A stretch of 64,000 bases of DNA from Gordoniibacillus kamchatkensis (GCF_000829455.1 NZ_JXAK01000009.1:62001-126000), one strand, 5' to 3'. Counted from the stretch's first letter, positions 27,679 through 37,167 are shown. Numbers and translations: made by a program. Notes: generated by a model from the letters alone, not told the origin.

Positions 27679-28308
27679 TTACATCACCCCCATCAAATAC
27701 ACGACGGTAAACAGGAAAATCCAGACGGCGTCCAGGAAGTGCCAGTACAAGCTGATGACGAACACTTTGCGCCGCGTCACGGCGGTAATGCCGCGCCTTC
27801 TCAGCTGCAGCATGATAGCGGTCATCCAGACGAGGCCGAGCGAGACGTGCAAGCCGTGCGTGCCGACGAGCGTGAAGAACGCCGACAGGAAGGCGCTGCG
27901 GGATATGGTAGCTCCTTCTCCGGCCATTTTCGCGAATTCGCTCACTTCGAAGCCGACAAAGCATGCCCCGAGCAGCGCCGTCACGGCCAGCCAGCCGAGC
28001 AACTGGTTTCGTTTGCCCTGGTTCATCGCCAGCGCGGCGAGGCCGCTCGTAAAGCTGCTCGTCAGAAGGATGAACGTCTCGGCGACGAAGCCTGGCACTT
28101 CAAACAGCTCTTTGCCGTTAGGGCCGCCGTCCGTGTGGGTGCGGAGCACGACATAGGCGGCGAACAGCGTACCGAACAGCAGGCAGTCGGTGACGAGAAA
28201 AATCCAGAAGCCGAGTATTTTTAAGCCTTCCTGGTCATGATGCTCGGCCGCATGAGCGTGAGCGGCTGTTTGCCCGCGGGAAGCTTGGTGAACAGCGGTG
28301 TGCGCCAC
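27679..28308 (-). CDS. qoxC: Quinol oxidase subunit III
   Basis: This five-helix, 209-residue subunit III has FETFILLTSSFTSGLA-type helices (AETFILLTSSFTSGLAALAM) and LVGTHGLHVSLGLVWM, where the conserved histidine-containing helix of the family is recognisable. It has five helices rather than seven, as in quinol oxidases and actinobacterial or firmicute types. It is a core part of the proton-pumping oxidase complex. It starts two bases after the qoxB stop and runs directly into qoxD. Confidence 0.92.
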   Translation of the reverse strand: MAHTAVHQASRGQTAAHAHAAEHHDQEGLKILGFWIFLVTDCLLFGTLFAAYVVLRTHTDGGPNGKELFEVPGFVAETFILLTSSFTSGLAALAMNQGKRNQLLGWLAVTALLGACFVGFEVSEFAKMAGEGATISRSAFLSAFFTLVGTHGLHVSLGLVWMTAIMLQLRRRGITAVTRRKVFVISLYWHFLDAVWIFLFTVVYLMGVM

Positions 28309-28310
28309 GG

Positions 28311-30281
28311 TTAAATCCCCCTTCCAAACGATGCTTCCGTACGTTTGATTTCATCGACGGGAATGTAATAGTCGGTATCATATTGGAACGAACGCGCCAA
28401 GAGACAGGCCGCTACGCCTAAGAGACCGGCAACGGCCATCCATATCCAGCTGAATACGAAGCCGAAGCCGGCGACGAACCAGAAGGCGGCCATAATAATT
28501 GGGATACCGGAGTTCTTCGGCATATGAATCGGCTCCAGCGCAGGCGCCGCCGCAGCACGTTTGCCGGCTTCGCGCGCTTGTTTCTCCGCCCACCAGGCGT
28601 CCTGCTCGCTAACGTGCGGAACGGTGGCGAAGTTATACATTGGCGCAGGGGACGGGATCGACCATTCCAGCGTGCGCGCGTTCCACGGATCGCCCGTCGT
28701 ATCGCGCTCGCCGTACTTGATGCTGTAGCTGATTTGCCACACCTGGAAAATAAAGCCGATCCCCATCAGGAATGCCCCTATGCTGGAAACGAGATTGAGC
28801 GGAGCCCATCCCATATCCCAGCCGTACGTGTATACGCGGCGCGTCATGCCCATGAAGCCGAGCGCGTATTGCGGCATGAAGCATACGTAGAAGCCGATGT
28901 TCCACGTCCAGAACGCCCATTTGCCGAGCTTCTCGTCGAGCTTGAAGCCGAACATTTTCGGCCACCAGTAGTAGATGCCGGCCAAATAGCCGAACACGAC
29001 GCCCCCGATCAGCACTTGATGGAAGTGGGCGATCAGGAAGTAGCTGTTGTGGTACTGATAATCCGCGGGGGCTACGGCCAGCATGACGCCGGTCGCGCCG
29101 CCGACGACAAAGCAGGGAATGAACGCCAGCGTCCACAGCATCGGCTGTTTCAGCTGAATGCGGCCGCGGAACATCGTGAACAGCCAGTTGAAAATTTTGA
29201 CGCCGGTCGGAATGCCGATGGCCATCGTCGAAATGGCGAAAAACGTATTGACGTCAGCGCCTGCGCCCATCGTAAAGAAATGGTGCACCCAAGTGAAGAA
29301 GGAGAGGACGCTGATGATCATCATCGAGAACACCATGGACTTGTAGCCGAAAATTTTCTTCTTCGAGAACGTGCTGACAATCTCGGAATAAATGCCGAAT
29401 GCGGGAATGACGACGATATAGACTTCGGGGTGGCCCCACATCCAGATCAGATTGACATACATCATCGGGTTGCCGCCGGCCGTCATCGTAAAGAAATGAG
29501 CGCCAAGGAAGCGGTCGACGAACAGCAGCGCGAGCGTAATCGTCAAAATCGGAAAGGCGAAAATGATCATCACGCTGGTGGACAGAACGGACCAGGAAAA
29601 CAGCGGCATGTTCATCAGCTTCATGCCCGGCGCCCTCATTTTGAGGATGGTGACAAGGAAGTTGATGCCTGTCGCAAGGCTCCCGATACCGGAAATTTGA
29701 ATGCCCCAAATATAGAAGTTTTCGCCGACTCCCGGGCTGTGCGACATTTCCGACAAGGGCGGGTAGCTAAGCCAGCCTGCGTCCGGCGAGCCGCCGATCA
29801 CGAACGACAAGTTGAACAGCATCGCCCCGAAGAAAAACAGCCAGAAGCTGAGCGCGTTCAGGAACGGGTAGGCGACATCGCGCGCTCCGAGCTGGAGCGG
29901 GACAACGATGTTGAACAGAGCGAACATCATCGGCATCGCCATGAACAAAATCATAATCGTGCCGTGCGTCGTAAAAATTTCGTTGTAATGGTCGGCCTGC
30001 AAAAATTGAATGTTCGGCAAGGCCAGCTGCGTTCGCATCAGCAGCGCGTCGACACCGCCGCGGAACAGCATGAGCAGCGAAGCGATCAGGTACATAATGC
30101 CGATCTTCTTATGATCGACGGACGTCAGCCATTCTTTCCAGAGCCACGTCCATTTTTTGAAATAAGTAAGCACGAACACGATCGCAATCGTCGTCAGGAC
30201 GATCGCGACGTCGGCGCCGTAGATGAGCGGATCGCCGGTTACGAAGAACGTGGACGCAAAATCTTTCAGTTTCGTCAGCAT
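28311..30281 (-). CDS. qoxB: Quinol oxidase subunit I (heme-copper catalytic subunit)
   Basis: The 656-residue subunit carries the low-spin heme and the binuclear heme-CuB centre. TTHGTIMILFMAMPMMFALF holds the first heme ligand, WMWGHPEVYIVVIPAFGIYS the CuB histidine and the tyrosine cross-link with the proton channel, and VHHFFTMG the two CuB histidines. The length and the extra N-terminal helix before TSVDHKKIGIMYL match QoxB/CyoB rather than CtaD. It reduces oxygen to water using electrons from menaquinol and pumps protons. AGAGGGGAT lies upstream of the ATG; qoxA ends 20 bases before. Confidence 0.95.
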   Translation of the reverse strand: MLTKLKDFASTFFVTGDPLIYGADVAIVLTTIAIVFVLTYFKKWTWLWKEWLTSVDHKKIGIMYLIASLLMLFRGGVDALLMRTQLALPNIQFLQADHYNEIFTTHGTIMILFMAMPMMFALFNIVVPLQLGARDVAYPFLNALSFWLFFFGAMLFNLSFVIGGSPDAGWLSYPPLSEMSHSPGVGENFYIWGIQISGIGSLATGINFLVTILKMRAPGMKLMNMPLFSWSVLSTSVMIIFAFPILTITLALLFVDRFLGAHFFTMTAGGNPMMYVNLIWMWGHPEVYIVVIPAFGIYSEIVSTFSKKKIFGYKSMVFSMMIISVLSFFTWVHHFFTMGAGADVNTFFAISTMAIGIPTGVKIFNWLFTMFRGRIQLKQPMLWTLAFIPCFVVGGATGVMLAVAPADYQYHNSYFLIAHFHQVLIGGVVFGYLAGIYYWWPKMFGFKLDEKLGKWAFWTWNIGFYVCFMPQYALGFMGMTRRVYTYGWDMGWAPLNLVSSIGAFLMGIGFIFQVWQISYSIKYGERDTTGDPWNARTLEWSIPSPAPMYNFATVPHVSEQDAWWAEKQAREAGKRAAAAPALEPIHMPKNSGIPIIMAAFWFVAGFGFVFSWIWMAVAGLLGVAACLLARSFQYDTDYYIPVDEIKRTEASFGRGI

Positions 30282-30300
30282 CGGTAGCGGATCCCCTCTC

Positions 30301-31272
30301 TTAATGATGATTCATGCCCGGCATATCCGTCATGCCCGACGTTCCCGTTGCGCCTGTTGCGCTTGTGCCGCTTGATTCACCTGGCTCACCGGGAGCCGAA
30401 CTGTGGTGCATATACATGCCGCCGTTCTTGTTCACGATATCGTCGAACAAGCCGTCCGGGTACGAGGAGTACAGCGTCTTCTCGGAAGTGCCCGGCTGGA
30501 CGAGCTGTTCGTAGCCGCTTTTCGTCAGTGCGGGAGCGGTTTGCTTGACGCTTGACACCCATTGATTGAACTCCGCCTGCGGCTTCGCTTCGACATCGAA
30601 GCGCATGTGCGCGAAATCTTTGCCGCTGAAATTCGCCCCGGTTCCGTAGTAGACGCCCGGCTTGTCGGCTTGCAGCCACAGCTGCATCGCCATGCCCGGC
30701 ATCGTATATTCCTGGCCGCCGAGCTGGGGCACCCAGAACGAGTTCATCGGCGCGTCCGACGTGAGCTGGAACCGAACCGGCACGCCGGCCGGAATTTGCA
30801 CGTAATTGACGGTGGCGATATGTTGGTCCGGATACGTGAACAGCCATTTCCAGTCGAGCGAAGTTACCTGGACCGTAATCGGCGTCGTATCGCTGACCGG
30901 CGGCTTTGCCAGGGCGAACGTATCGCGGGCCGTGTAGGTGCCGAGGATGCCGATGATAATAATCGGAATGCCCCACCAAATCGTCTCCAGCAGCTTGCTG
31001 TCATGCCAGTCCGGGGTGTAAGGGGCTTTGTTGCCCGGTTTGTCGCGGTAACGCCAGACGATGAACACCAGAATAGCTAAGACGGGAATAATGACAATCG
31101 CGCATAACACGGCCGACAGCACAATAAGGCGCTGCTGCGTCGCGGCCACAGGACCTTGCGGATCAAGCACCACGAATTTGCCGCTGCAGCCCGACAAGGC
31201 AAAAACCGCCAAGCATAAGGCGAAGGCCGCGCAGGCAGCTTTCAAAAATTTGCGAGCAGGTTTCAGGTTCAC
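30301..31272 (-). CDS. qoxA: Quinol oxidase subunit II (lipoprotein)
   Basis: The 323-residue product has a lipobox ALSGC, two membrane helices and the outside cupredoxin domain of subunit II. The cysteine pair and other ligands of the CuA site are missing (the segment reads GTGANFSGKDFAHM), so the complex takes electrons from quinol rather than cytochrome c. The C-terminal tail is rich in Ser, Gly, Met and His and ends in MTDMPGMNHH, which might bind copper. The GTG start has GGAAGGTG upstream. It is the first gene of qoxABCD; no convincing promoter boxes were identified in the 200 bases before it. Confidence 0.93.
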   Translation of the reverse strand: MNLKPARKFLKAACAAFALCLAVFALSGCSGKFVVLDPQGPVAATQQRLIVLSAVLCAIVIIPVLAILVFIVWRYRDKPGNKAPYTPDWHDSKLLETIWWGIPIIIIGILGTYTARDTFALAKPPVSDTTPITVQVTSLDWKWLFTYPDQHIATVNYVQIPAGVPVRFQLTSDAPMNSFWVPQLGGQEYTMPGMAMQLWLQADKPGVYYGTGANFSGKDFAHMRFDVEAKPQAEFNQWVSSVKQTAPALTKSGYEQLVQPGTSEKTLYSSYPDGLFDDIVNKNGGMYMHHSSAPGEPGESSGTSATGATGTSGMTDMPGMNHH

Positions 31273-31429
31273 GCTTTACGCACCTTCCTAACAGAGCGGG
31301 AATTTGATTTACTCTTACCATAGCAGAAAAGTTGTACTTTTTTTCACAGGTTAACAATACCGTCAAATAATCGCCTTTTCTTCGACAAGAAGCTGTCAAG
31401 AAAAATTCTTATTTTGCTGCCGGAACGCC

Positions 31430-31459
31430 AAAAAGCCCTGTTCCGATCGGAACAGGGCT
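31430..31459 (-). terminator. Rho-independent terminator of the small membrane protein gene
   Basis: A perfect 26-base palindrome with arms AGCCCTGTTCCGA and TCGGAACAGGGCT is followed on the minus strand by TTTTT. Confidence 0.85.
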
Positions 31460-31490
31460 CTGAGAGCGGACTATGCGATTGTTTGTCGGG

Positions 31491-31733
31491 CTATTGCTGC
31501 TTGGCGTTATTTTGCAGCAGATGGACGACGGTGCCGACGACGTAAATTTGTACGCTGGCGATTAAGCAGCCGATGCCGATCATCAGTCCGAGGTTTTGGT
31601 CGGTAAATTCGCTAATATTGATGAGGCAGAGCAGAAGGCCGATTCCCAGCACGAGCCAAGCGATGGCGTTCATAACGGAGAATAGGCGGCCGCCTTCGGT
31701 TGCGGCTTTGCGCTGAAGCGTTATCATTTTCAT
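31491..31733 (-). CDS. Small membrane protein of unknown function
   Basis: The 80-residue product has two hydrophobic helices (VMNAIAWLVLGIGLLLCLI and LMIGIGCLIASVQIYVVGTV) joined by a short polar loop. The N-terminus is basic, so it is probably a two-pass inner-membrane protein with a short charged tail. I do not recognise the family. GAGGGGTG lies upstream of the ATG on the minus strand, and a strong terminator follows, so it is a single-gene unit placed upstream of qoxABCD. Confidence 0.65.
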   Translation of the reverse strand: MKMITLQRKAATEGGRLFSVMNAIAWLVLGIGLLLCLINISEFTDQNLGLMIGIGCLIASVQIYVVGTVVHLLQNNAKQQ

Positions 31734-31935
31734 GGAAGTGCACCCCTCGGATGTATGTTGATGTTGTCACTATTTTATCACATTTGCCGGCATTCGTTAA
31801 CGGATTTTTCGATAAAATTTCATGAAATGGACAAGAACTGTTGTTGCCATGAAAATTTTAATTGAAAATTAAGCTCATTTTCAGTACTCTTTCAGAAATG
31901 GAATCTACTATAAGTTAAAGGGGGGTTAGGCTAAT

Positions 31936-32052
31936 ATGGATCGAAAAGGAAAATGGAAGCAACATGTGAGTCTAGGCTTTGTGATTTTGATCGCTATTCC
32001 GATCTATCTGTTTTTGTTTGGGAAAATCGGTTCGATTTTTTCGTTGTTTTGA
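31936..32052 (+). CDS. 38-residue single-helix membrane peptide
   Basis: The product begins MDRKGKWKQHVSLGF and continues with a strongly hydrophobic stretch (VILIAIPIYLFLFGKIG). It has a basic head and one membrane helix. AAGGGGGG lies about nine bases before the ATG, and a strong terminator starts 24 bases after the stop, so it forms a complete small transcription unit. I do not recognise the family; its layout resembles small membrane peptides of Bacillales. Confidence 0.6.
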   Translation: MDRKGKWKQHVSLGFVILIAIPIYLFLFGKIGSIFSLF

Positions 32053-32075
32053 GCCAAGCCAGTAGTTGCCACGAT

Positions 32076-32100
32076 CCGCGAATGCCGCGGCTTTTTTTTT
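32076..32100 (+). terminator. Rho-independent terminator after the 38-residue gene
   Basis: CCGCG and CGCGG pair around AATGC, followed by C and nine T. Confidence 0.75.
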
Positions 32101-32168
32101 GGCCAAAATTTGAGAAAGAGCGCGCGAATTGAGTAAACTAGAAGAAAGAAAAGGAGGCGAAAGTCAGC

Positions 32169-33239
32169 ATGGCCGATCCGGCACCTAATATGGAAATTGG
32201 AATCAGTACTTTTTTGGAAACGACACCGGACCCGGTTACCGGACAGGTCATCAGCCAAGCCGAGCGGCTGCGCGATGCGATCGAGGAAATTGTGCTGGCC
32301 GATCAAGCCGGCCTGGATGTGTACGGAGTCGGGGAGCATCATCGGCCCGATTACGCGGGCAGCGCGCCTGCCGTCGTACTGGCCGCGGCGGCAGGGATGA
32401 CGAAGCGGATCAGGCTGACGAGCGCCGTTACCGTGCTATCCTCCGACGACCCGGTGCGCGTCTATCAGGCGTTCTCGACGCTCGACGGCATTTCTAACGG
32501 CAGGGCGGAAATCATGGCGGGCCGAGGTTCGTTCATTGAATCGTTCCCGCTTTTCGGATATAGCCTGGACGATTATGACGAGCTGTTCGAAGAAAAGCTG
32601 GAGCTGCTGCTTGCGATCCGCGCGTCGGAAAAGGTAACTTGGCGCGGCGGACACCGTCCCGCCATCGACAACCTGGGCGTTTATCCCAGGTCCGTGCAAA
32701 ATCCGTTGCCCGTATGGATTGCCAGCGGCGGGAGTCCGGAGTCGGCCGTTCGGGCGGGCATGCTCGGCCTTCCGATCGTTTTTGCCATCATTGGCGGGAT
32801 GCCGGAAAGATTTGCGCCATTAGTCAACCTTTACAAAAGAGCCGCCGCGCAGGCCGGACACGATCCCGACAAACTGCCGATTGCGACGCACTCGCACGGC
32901 TTCGTAGCGGACACCACCGAGCAGGCGGCCGATATGTTCTTCCCTTCCACTCAAGCTCAAATGAACGCCATCGGGCGTGAGCGGGGCTGGGGGTCTTACA
33001 CCCGGGCGACGTACGACGATGCGCGCAGCCTACACGGAGCTCTTTACGTCGGCGATCCCGAATATGTGGCGGAGAAAATCGTTCTGCTGCGCAAAAATTT
33101 AGGGGTAACCCGCTTCTTCCTGCACGTCAATGTAGGCACGATGCCGCACCGCGACGTCATGCGCGCCATCGAGCTGCTCGGCACGAGGGTCGCGCCGATC
33201 GTACGCAAGGAACTCGCCCGAATCGAGGCGAAAGAATAG
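32169..33239 (+). CDS. LLM class (luciferase-like) flavin-dependent oxidoreductase
   Basis: The 356-residue protein is a luciferase-like TIM barrel. [40 protein letters not shown] and the flavin-contacting [12 protein letters not shown] are conserved in this group. Such enzymes use reduced FMN, or F420 in other phyla, to oxidise small organic compounds; the substrate is unknown. The ATG has AAAGGAGG ten bases upstream. It stands alone, with an unrelated aldo/keto reductase following after about 115 bases. Confidence 0.85.
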   Translation: MADPAPNMEIGISTFLETTPDPVTGQVISQAERLRDAIEEIVLADQAGLDVYGVGEHHRPDYAGSAPAVVLAAAAGMTKRIRLTSAVTVLSSDDPVRVYQAFSTLDGISNGRAEIMAGRGSFIESFPLFGYSLDDYDELFEEKLELLLAIRASEKVTWRGGHRPAIDNLGVYPRSVQNPLPVWIASGGSPESAVRAGMLGLPIVFAIIGGMPERFAPLVNLYKRAAAQAGHDPDKLPIATHSHGFVADTTEQAADMFFPSTQAQMNAIGRERGWGSYTRATYDDARSLHGALYVGDPEYVAEKIVLLRKNLGVTRFFLHVNVGTMPHRDVMRAIELLGTRVAPIVRKELARIEAKE

Positions 33240-33353
33240 AGCGGCAAAAGATTGCATAATGATTGAAAACATCCGCCCTTTTATGGGACAATGATAAGTG
33301 CTGTACGTTTCATGGTTTCGGCACGAAAAAAATGTGGGAGGATGAACACTGGT

Positions 33354-34271
33354 ATGAGAACGATCAAGCTTGGAACGAGCACATTGGAAGTTCCGGTTAT
33401 CGCGGTCGGCTGCATGCGAATCAACTCGCTGGACAAATCCGAGGCGGAGCGCTTTGTCCGGACGGCGCTGGAAGAAGGAGCCAATTTCTTCGACCATGCG
33501 GACATTTACGGCGGCGGCGCCTGCGAAGAAATATTCGCGGATGCCATACATATGAACGACGACATGCGCGAGAAAATGATCCTGCAATCGAAGTGCGGCA
33601 TTCGGAAGGGGATGTTCGATTTTTCCAAAGAACATATCCTGTCGTCGGTTGACGGCATTCTGAAGCGGCTGAAAACCGACTACTTGGACGTTCTGCTCCT
33701 GCACCGTCCGGATGCGCTGGTAGAACCGGAAGAGGTCGCCGAGGCTTTCGACATTTTGGAGAGCTCAGGAAAAGTGCGGCATTTCGGCGTTTCCAATCAG
33801 AAGCCGCTGCAGATCGAGCTGCTGAAAAAGTTCGTAAAGCAGCCGCTCGTGGCTAACCAGCTGCAGCTGAGCATTACGAACGCCACCATGATCTCGAACG
33901 GCATCAACGTCAATATGGAAAATGAATCCGCCGTAGACCGGGACGGCAGCGTGCTCGATTACTGCAGGCTGAACGAGATTACGGTCCAGCCTTGGTCGCC
34001 GTTCCAATACGGCTTCTTCGAAGGGGTATTCCTCGGCAACGACAAGTTCCCGGAGCTGAATGAAAAGATCGACGAAATCGCGGCAAAATACGAAGTGAGC
34101 AATACGACGATCGCCATCGCCTGGCTGTTGCGCCATCCCGCACGGATGCAGCCGGTCACCGGCACCATGAATATCGGCCGGCTCAAAGATTGCTGCAAAG
34201 CGAGCGATGTGCATCTGACGCGCCAAGAATGGTATGAGATTTATCGCGCTGCGGGCAACGTGCTTCCGTAA
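33354..34271 (+). CDS. Aldo/keto reductase
   Basis: The 305-residue protein is an NADPH-dependent (alpha/beta)8-barrel reductase. FFDHADIYGGG contains the catalytic Asp and Tyr, QSKCG the lysine and LLLHRPD the histidine; VSNQKPLQIELL and VTGTMNIGRL cover the rest of the cofactor site. It resembles the YdhF-type branch. GGGAGG lies 12 bases before the chosen ATG; an ATG four codons earlier abuts the ribosome binding site and is less likely. The substrate is unknown. A terminator follows. Confidence 0.88.
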   Translation: MRTIKLGTSTLEVPVIAVGCMRINSLDKSEAERFVRTALEEGANFFDHADIYGGGACEEIFADAIHMNDDMREKMILQSKCGIRKGMFDFSKEHILSSVDGILKRLKTDYLDVLLLHRPDALVEPEEVAEAFDILESSGKVRHFGVSNQKPLQIELLKKFVKQPLVANQLQLSITNATMISNGINVNMENESAVDRDGSVLDYCRLNEITVQPWSPFQYGFFEGVFLGNDKFPELNEKIDEIAAKYEVSNTTIAIAWLLRHPARMQPVTGTMNIGRLKDCCKASDVHLTRQEWYEIYRAAGNVLP

Positions 34272-34303
34272 ACGATATTCGGTTGCCACGCTGCATGACA
34301 GAG

Positions 34304-34340
34304 CAACCTCGGGTCGGCGAAGACCCGGGGTTGTTTTTTT
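34304..34340 (+). terminator. Rho-independent terminator after the aldo/keto reductase
   Basis: CAACCTCGGGTC and GACCCGGGGTTG pair over twelve bases with one mismatch, followed by seven T. Confidence 0.85.
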
Positions 34341-34453
34341 ATGTGGACAATAGTTGCAATATTAATCCGCATTCATGCTAAACTAATGGCTATAAGCAGC
34401 CGCGGGCTCCTCATGTACTTTTGGCCGGACGGTCTTGCAAGGGGGGCATACGT

Positions 34454-36988
34454 TTGAAGCATTCCATATACGAATTTGTGGAGACCGGCGAGCGGTTGCC
34501 GTTCGATGTTTCCCTCCACAGGGTGAATTACGTTCCAAGCCACTGGCACAACAGCGTGGAAATCATTTTTGCCCTGCGCGGAACGTTGGAAGTGACCGTA
34601 AACAATACCCGGCATACCATGTCGGAAGGGGACGTCCTGCTCATCAATTCATGCCATATCCATGAGGTTATCGGTTTGGATATGAATATTATTGCGACCT
34701 ATCTCGTTCCGACCGCTTATTTGAAGGCGAGCCACAGAGGCAGCGAAGCGGTAAACTTCGGCCTCGACTCGCGCACTGCCGGCAAAGAAAAGAAGCAGGC
34801 GCTGGACCGCATCCGCCAGCTGCTGGCCGAAATGATCCAGCTGACATATAAGAAGAGCGAATATTACGAGCTCGATATGCAGATTCGCATGCTCGCGGTT
34901 TTTTTCTTGCTGCTGAAGCAGTTTCAAATTTCGGCAAGAGGCGAAGCGGTGAACGAGAAGTACATGGAGCGCATGCTGCGGATTATCGGCTTTTTGGAGG
35001 AAAACTACCGGAGGCCGGTCACGCTGCAGGAAATTGCCGAACGCGAATATTTGTCGGTGCCTTATTTGTCCAAGTTTTTCAGCGACAATTTTGGGCTTAA
35101 TTTCCAGTCTTATCTCACCAGCATCCGGTTGAAAAATGCGGTCGAAGCGCTCTTGCAGCACGAGCAAGCCGCGATCGCGGACATCGCTGTAGAGCACGGA
35201 TTTCCGAACGCGAAATCGTTCTATGCTGCCTTTAAGATCAAATATCATATGACGCCGAACGAGTATCGCAAGCGTTACCACCCGGACGCCGAGACGAAGC
35301 GGGAAGCGGCTTCCGCGAATTATTTGGCGTTCAATCAGGCGAAGGCGCTCGGCATCGTCAACCAATTTTTGCAGCGCGGCCGGTCGGCGTCGGCGGAGAC
35401 GGACGATGTTGCTGTAGTGGAACGGGAGCATGCTCAGGTACGTCTAGACGGAGGGGAGATGAGGCTACTCCGTCATACGTGGAAAAACCTGATCACGATC
35501 GGCAAAGCGAAAGAAGGGCTGCATGCGGACGTGCAGCAGCAGCTGCGCGCCTTGCAGCAGACGTGTCCGTTCCGGTATTTGCGGTTTCATGGCATTTTCG
35601 ACGATGCGATGATGGTGTATCAGGAGGAAGAGACAGGGGAGGCCGTTTACAACTTCAGGTTCGTCGAGCAGCTGTTTGACTTCCTGCTGTCTATCGGCCT
35701 GAAGCCGTTCGTGGAGCTCGGTTTCATGCCATCCGCGCTTGCGGCGGACAAGAGCAAGACGATTTTTTACAGGGAAAGCTATGTGAGCGGGCCCAAGTCG
35801 CCGGGCAGATGGTGTGAGCTCGTCGAGCGATTTCTTCGCCATTGCTTGAACCGTTACGGGGAGGCGGAAGTGGCCAGCTGGCGGTTCGAATTTTGGAACG
35901 AGCCGCAGCTCGCCATGTTTTGGCCGGGATCCATGGAAGATTACTGCGAGCTGTACAGACACACTTACCGGACGGTTAAACAATGCTCGGCCGCTTTACA
36001 GATCGGCGCTCCGGGAACGATCATTACGATGGATACGAAGGCGTTCAACGAGACGTTCTTTTCGTTTTGCCGCGAGCATCAGTGCATGCCCGATTTTATT
36101 CCGCTCCATTACTATCCGCATGAGACGCTGCAAGAACGGGAGAACACCGGCCAGTCCGAGCCGCTTCCGCCGGGGAACCCATTTCGGGACCTTCAGGAGA
36201 AGTTTGGCCGCGTCTCGCCGAACCCGGATCTGCTCAAGGAGAAACTGGAGAAAGAGCGGTCCATTTTGCGCGAGCTTGGAGCGGGCGATATCGAGCTGTA
36301 TTTGACGGAATGGAATTCGACGGCCTATCACCGGGAGCTGACGAACGATACGTTGTATAAAGCCGCGTATATTGTGAAAAATATCGTGGATAACTTGGAT
36401 GCGATTGGCGGCTTCGGCTACTGGGTGTTGAGCGATAACATCGAGGAAACAGCTGCGTCGCCGAAGCTGTTCCATGGGGGACTGGGCCTGGTCGCCCAGC
36501 ACGGAATCCCGAAGGCCGGCATGGCTGCCTATGAGCTGCTGGCGAAATTGGGAAATCGCTTCATAGTAAAAGGCAAACGGTATGTCGTAACCGCCGGACG
36601 AGGAGGCTATCAGGTCCTTTCGTTCAATTACTGCCATTTTGACGATCTGTATGCGCTCGGCGACATTTCGTTTATTGACGACACAAACCGCTACAACGCA
36701 TTCAAAGACGTGAAGACGATCGAACTGGAGATCGATTTGACAGGATTGCCGGAAGGCCGGTACCGCATGGTCACCTATTCGCTCGGCCGAAAGCATGGAA
36801 GCAGCTATGACCGCTGGGTCGAGATGGGAGCCCCGGACACGATTGCGGCAGAAGATGTCGCTTACCTGAAGGCGCAAGCCCTGCCCCGAAAGCAGGCGAG
36901 AACGGTGGAAGGCGGGCAGGAGCTCACGTATACCGCCACGCTCGAGCCGCACGGCGTCGAGCTGATGGAGCTGATTCCGCTCTACTGA
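34454..36988 (+). CDS. AraC-type regulator fused to a GH39 glycoside hydrolase domain
   Basis: This 844-residue protein joins two functions. Residues 1 to about 150 are a cupin sensor (HWHNSVEIIFALRGTLEVTV, GDVLLINSCHIHEV), and about 185-285 an AraC double HTH (LSVPYLSKFFSDNFGLNFQS, then FPNAKSFYAAFKIKYHMTPN). From about 345 on it is a GH39 beta-xylosidase-like domain: FEFWNEPQLAMFW holds the acid/base Glu483 and LTEWNST the nucleophile Glu619, both intact. No signal peptide is present. The TTG start has AAGGGGGG seven bases upstream. The hydrolase half may sense, or both bind and cleave, the inducing oligosaccharide. An MFS transporter and a GH3 enzyme follow, so the likely substrate is a xylo- or gluco-oligosaccharide. 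Confidence 0.88.
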   Translation: MKHSIYEFVETGERLPFDVSLHRVNYVPSHWHNSVEIIFALRGTLEVTVNNTRHTMSEGDVLLINSCHIHEVIGLDMNIIATYLVPTAYLKASHRGSEAVNFGLDSRTAGKEKKQALDRIRQLLAEMIQLTYKKSEYYELDMQIRMLAVFFLLLKQFQISARGEAVNEKYMERMLRIIGFLEENYRRPVTLQEIAEREYLSVPYLSKFFSDNFGLNFQSYLTSIRLKNAVEALLQHEQAAIADIAVEHGFPNAKSFYAAFKIKYHMTPNEYRKRYHPDAETKREAASANYLAFNQAKALGIVNQFLQRGRSASAETDDVAVVEREHAQVRLDGGEMRLLRHTWKNLITIGKAKEGLHADVQQQLRALQQTCPFRYLRFHGIFDDAMMVYQEEETGEAVYNFRFVEQLFDFLLSIGLKPFVELGFMPSALAADKSKTIFYRESYVSGPKSPGRWCELVERFLRHCLNRYGEAEVASWRFEFWNEPQLAMFWPGSMEDYCELYRHTYRTVKQCSAALQIGAPGTIITMDTKAFNETFFSFCREHQCMPDFIPLHYYPHETLQERENTGQSEPLPPGNPFRDLQEKFGRVSPNPDLLKEKLEKERSILRELGAGDIELYLTEWNSTAYHRELTNDTLYKAAYIVKNIVDNLDAIGGFGYWVLSDNIEETAASPKLFHGGLGLVAQHGIPKAGMAAYELLAKLGNRFIVKGKRYVVTAGRGGYQVLSFNYCHFDDLYALGDISFIDDTNRYNAFKDVKTIELEIDLTGLPEGRYRMVTYSLGRKHGSSYDRWVEMGAPDTIAAEDVAYLKAQALPRKQARTVEGGQELTYTATLEPHGVELMELIPLY

Positions 36989-37109
36989 CGGTTTGGGTCA
37001 ATTTTTAACGTGCTTTCTTCGCGGAATTGGATGTGCTGTACAAAATAACATTAAATAACGTAACAAAAGAGCATAATTCAGCGCCTCTCATCCGGGAGGC
37101 GCTTTCATG

Positions 37110-37135
37110 TATAATTTTAATTGAAATCGTTTTCA
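37110..37135 (+). promoter_or_regulatory. Candidate -10 box and cre-like operator before the MFS-GH3 genes
   Basis: TATAAT lies at 37110-37115 and TGAAATCGTTTTCA at 37122-37135. The second fits the CcpA/LacI-type consensus TGWAANCGNTNWCA. No good -35 box is seen. The site lies over or just downstream of the presumed transcription start, a position suited to carbon catabolite repression. Confidence 0.55.
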
Positions 37136-37167
37136 AAAATCCAGCATGTACTTGGGAGGCAAGGAAT

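Noticed and set aside
28524-30287. Long open frame (587 codons) antisense to qoxB
   Set aside because: qoxB is certain from its heme and copper ligands; the antisense frame has no recognisable domain or ribosome binding site.
30301-31272. Subunit II as a cytochrome c oxidase (CtaC)
   Set aside because: The CuA ligands, including the cysteine pair, are absent, and no heme c motif is present, so a quinol oxidase fits.
31290-31345. Rex or Fnr-type site before qoxA
   Set aside because: AT-rich stretches such as TTCACAGGTTAACAA have the half-sites in the wrong arrangement for Rex and no Fnr match; the evidence is too weak.
31434-31459. Perfect 26-bp palindrome as an operator
   Set aside because: It is followed by a T run on the minus strand directly after a minus-strand gene, so a terminator is simpler.
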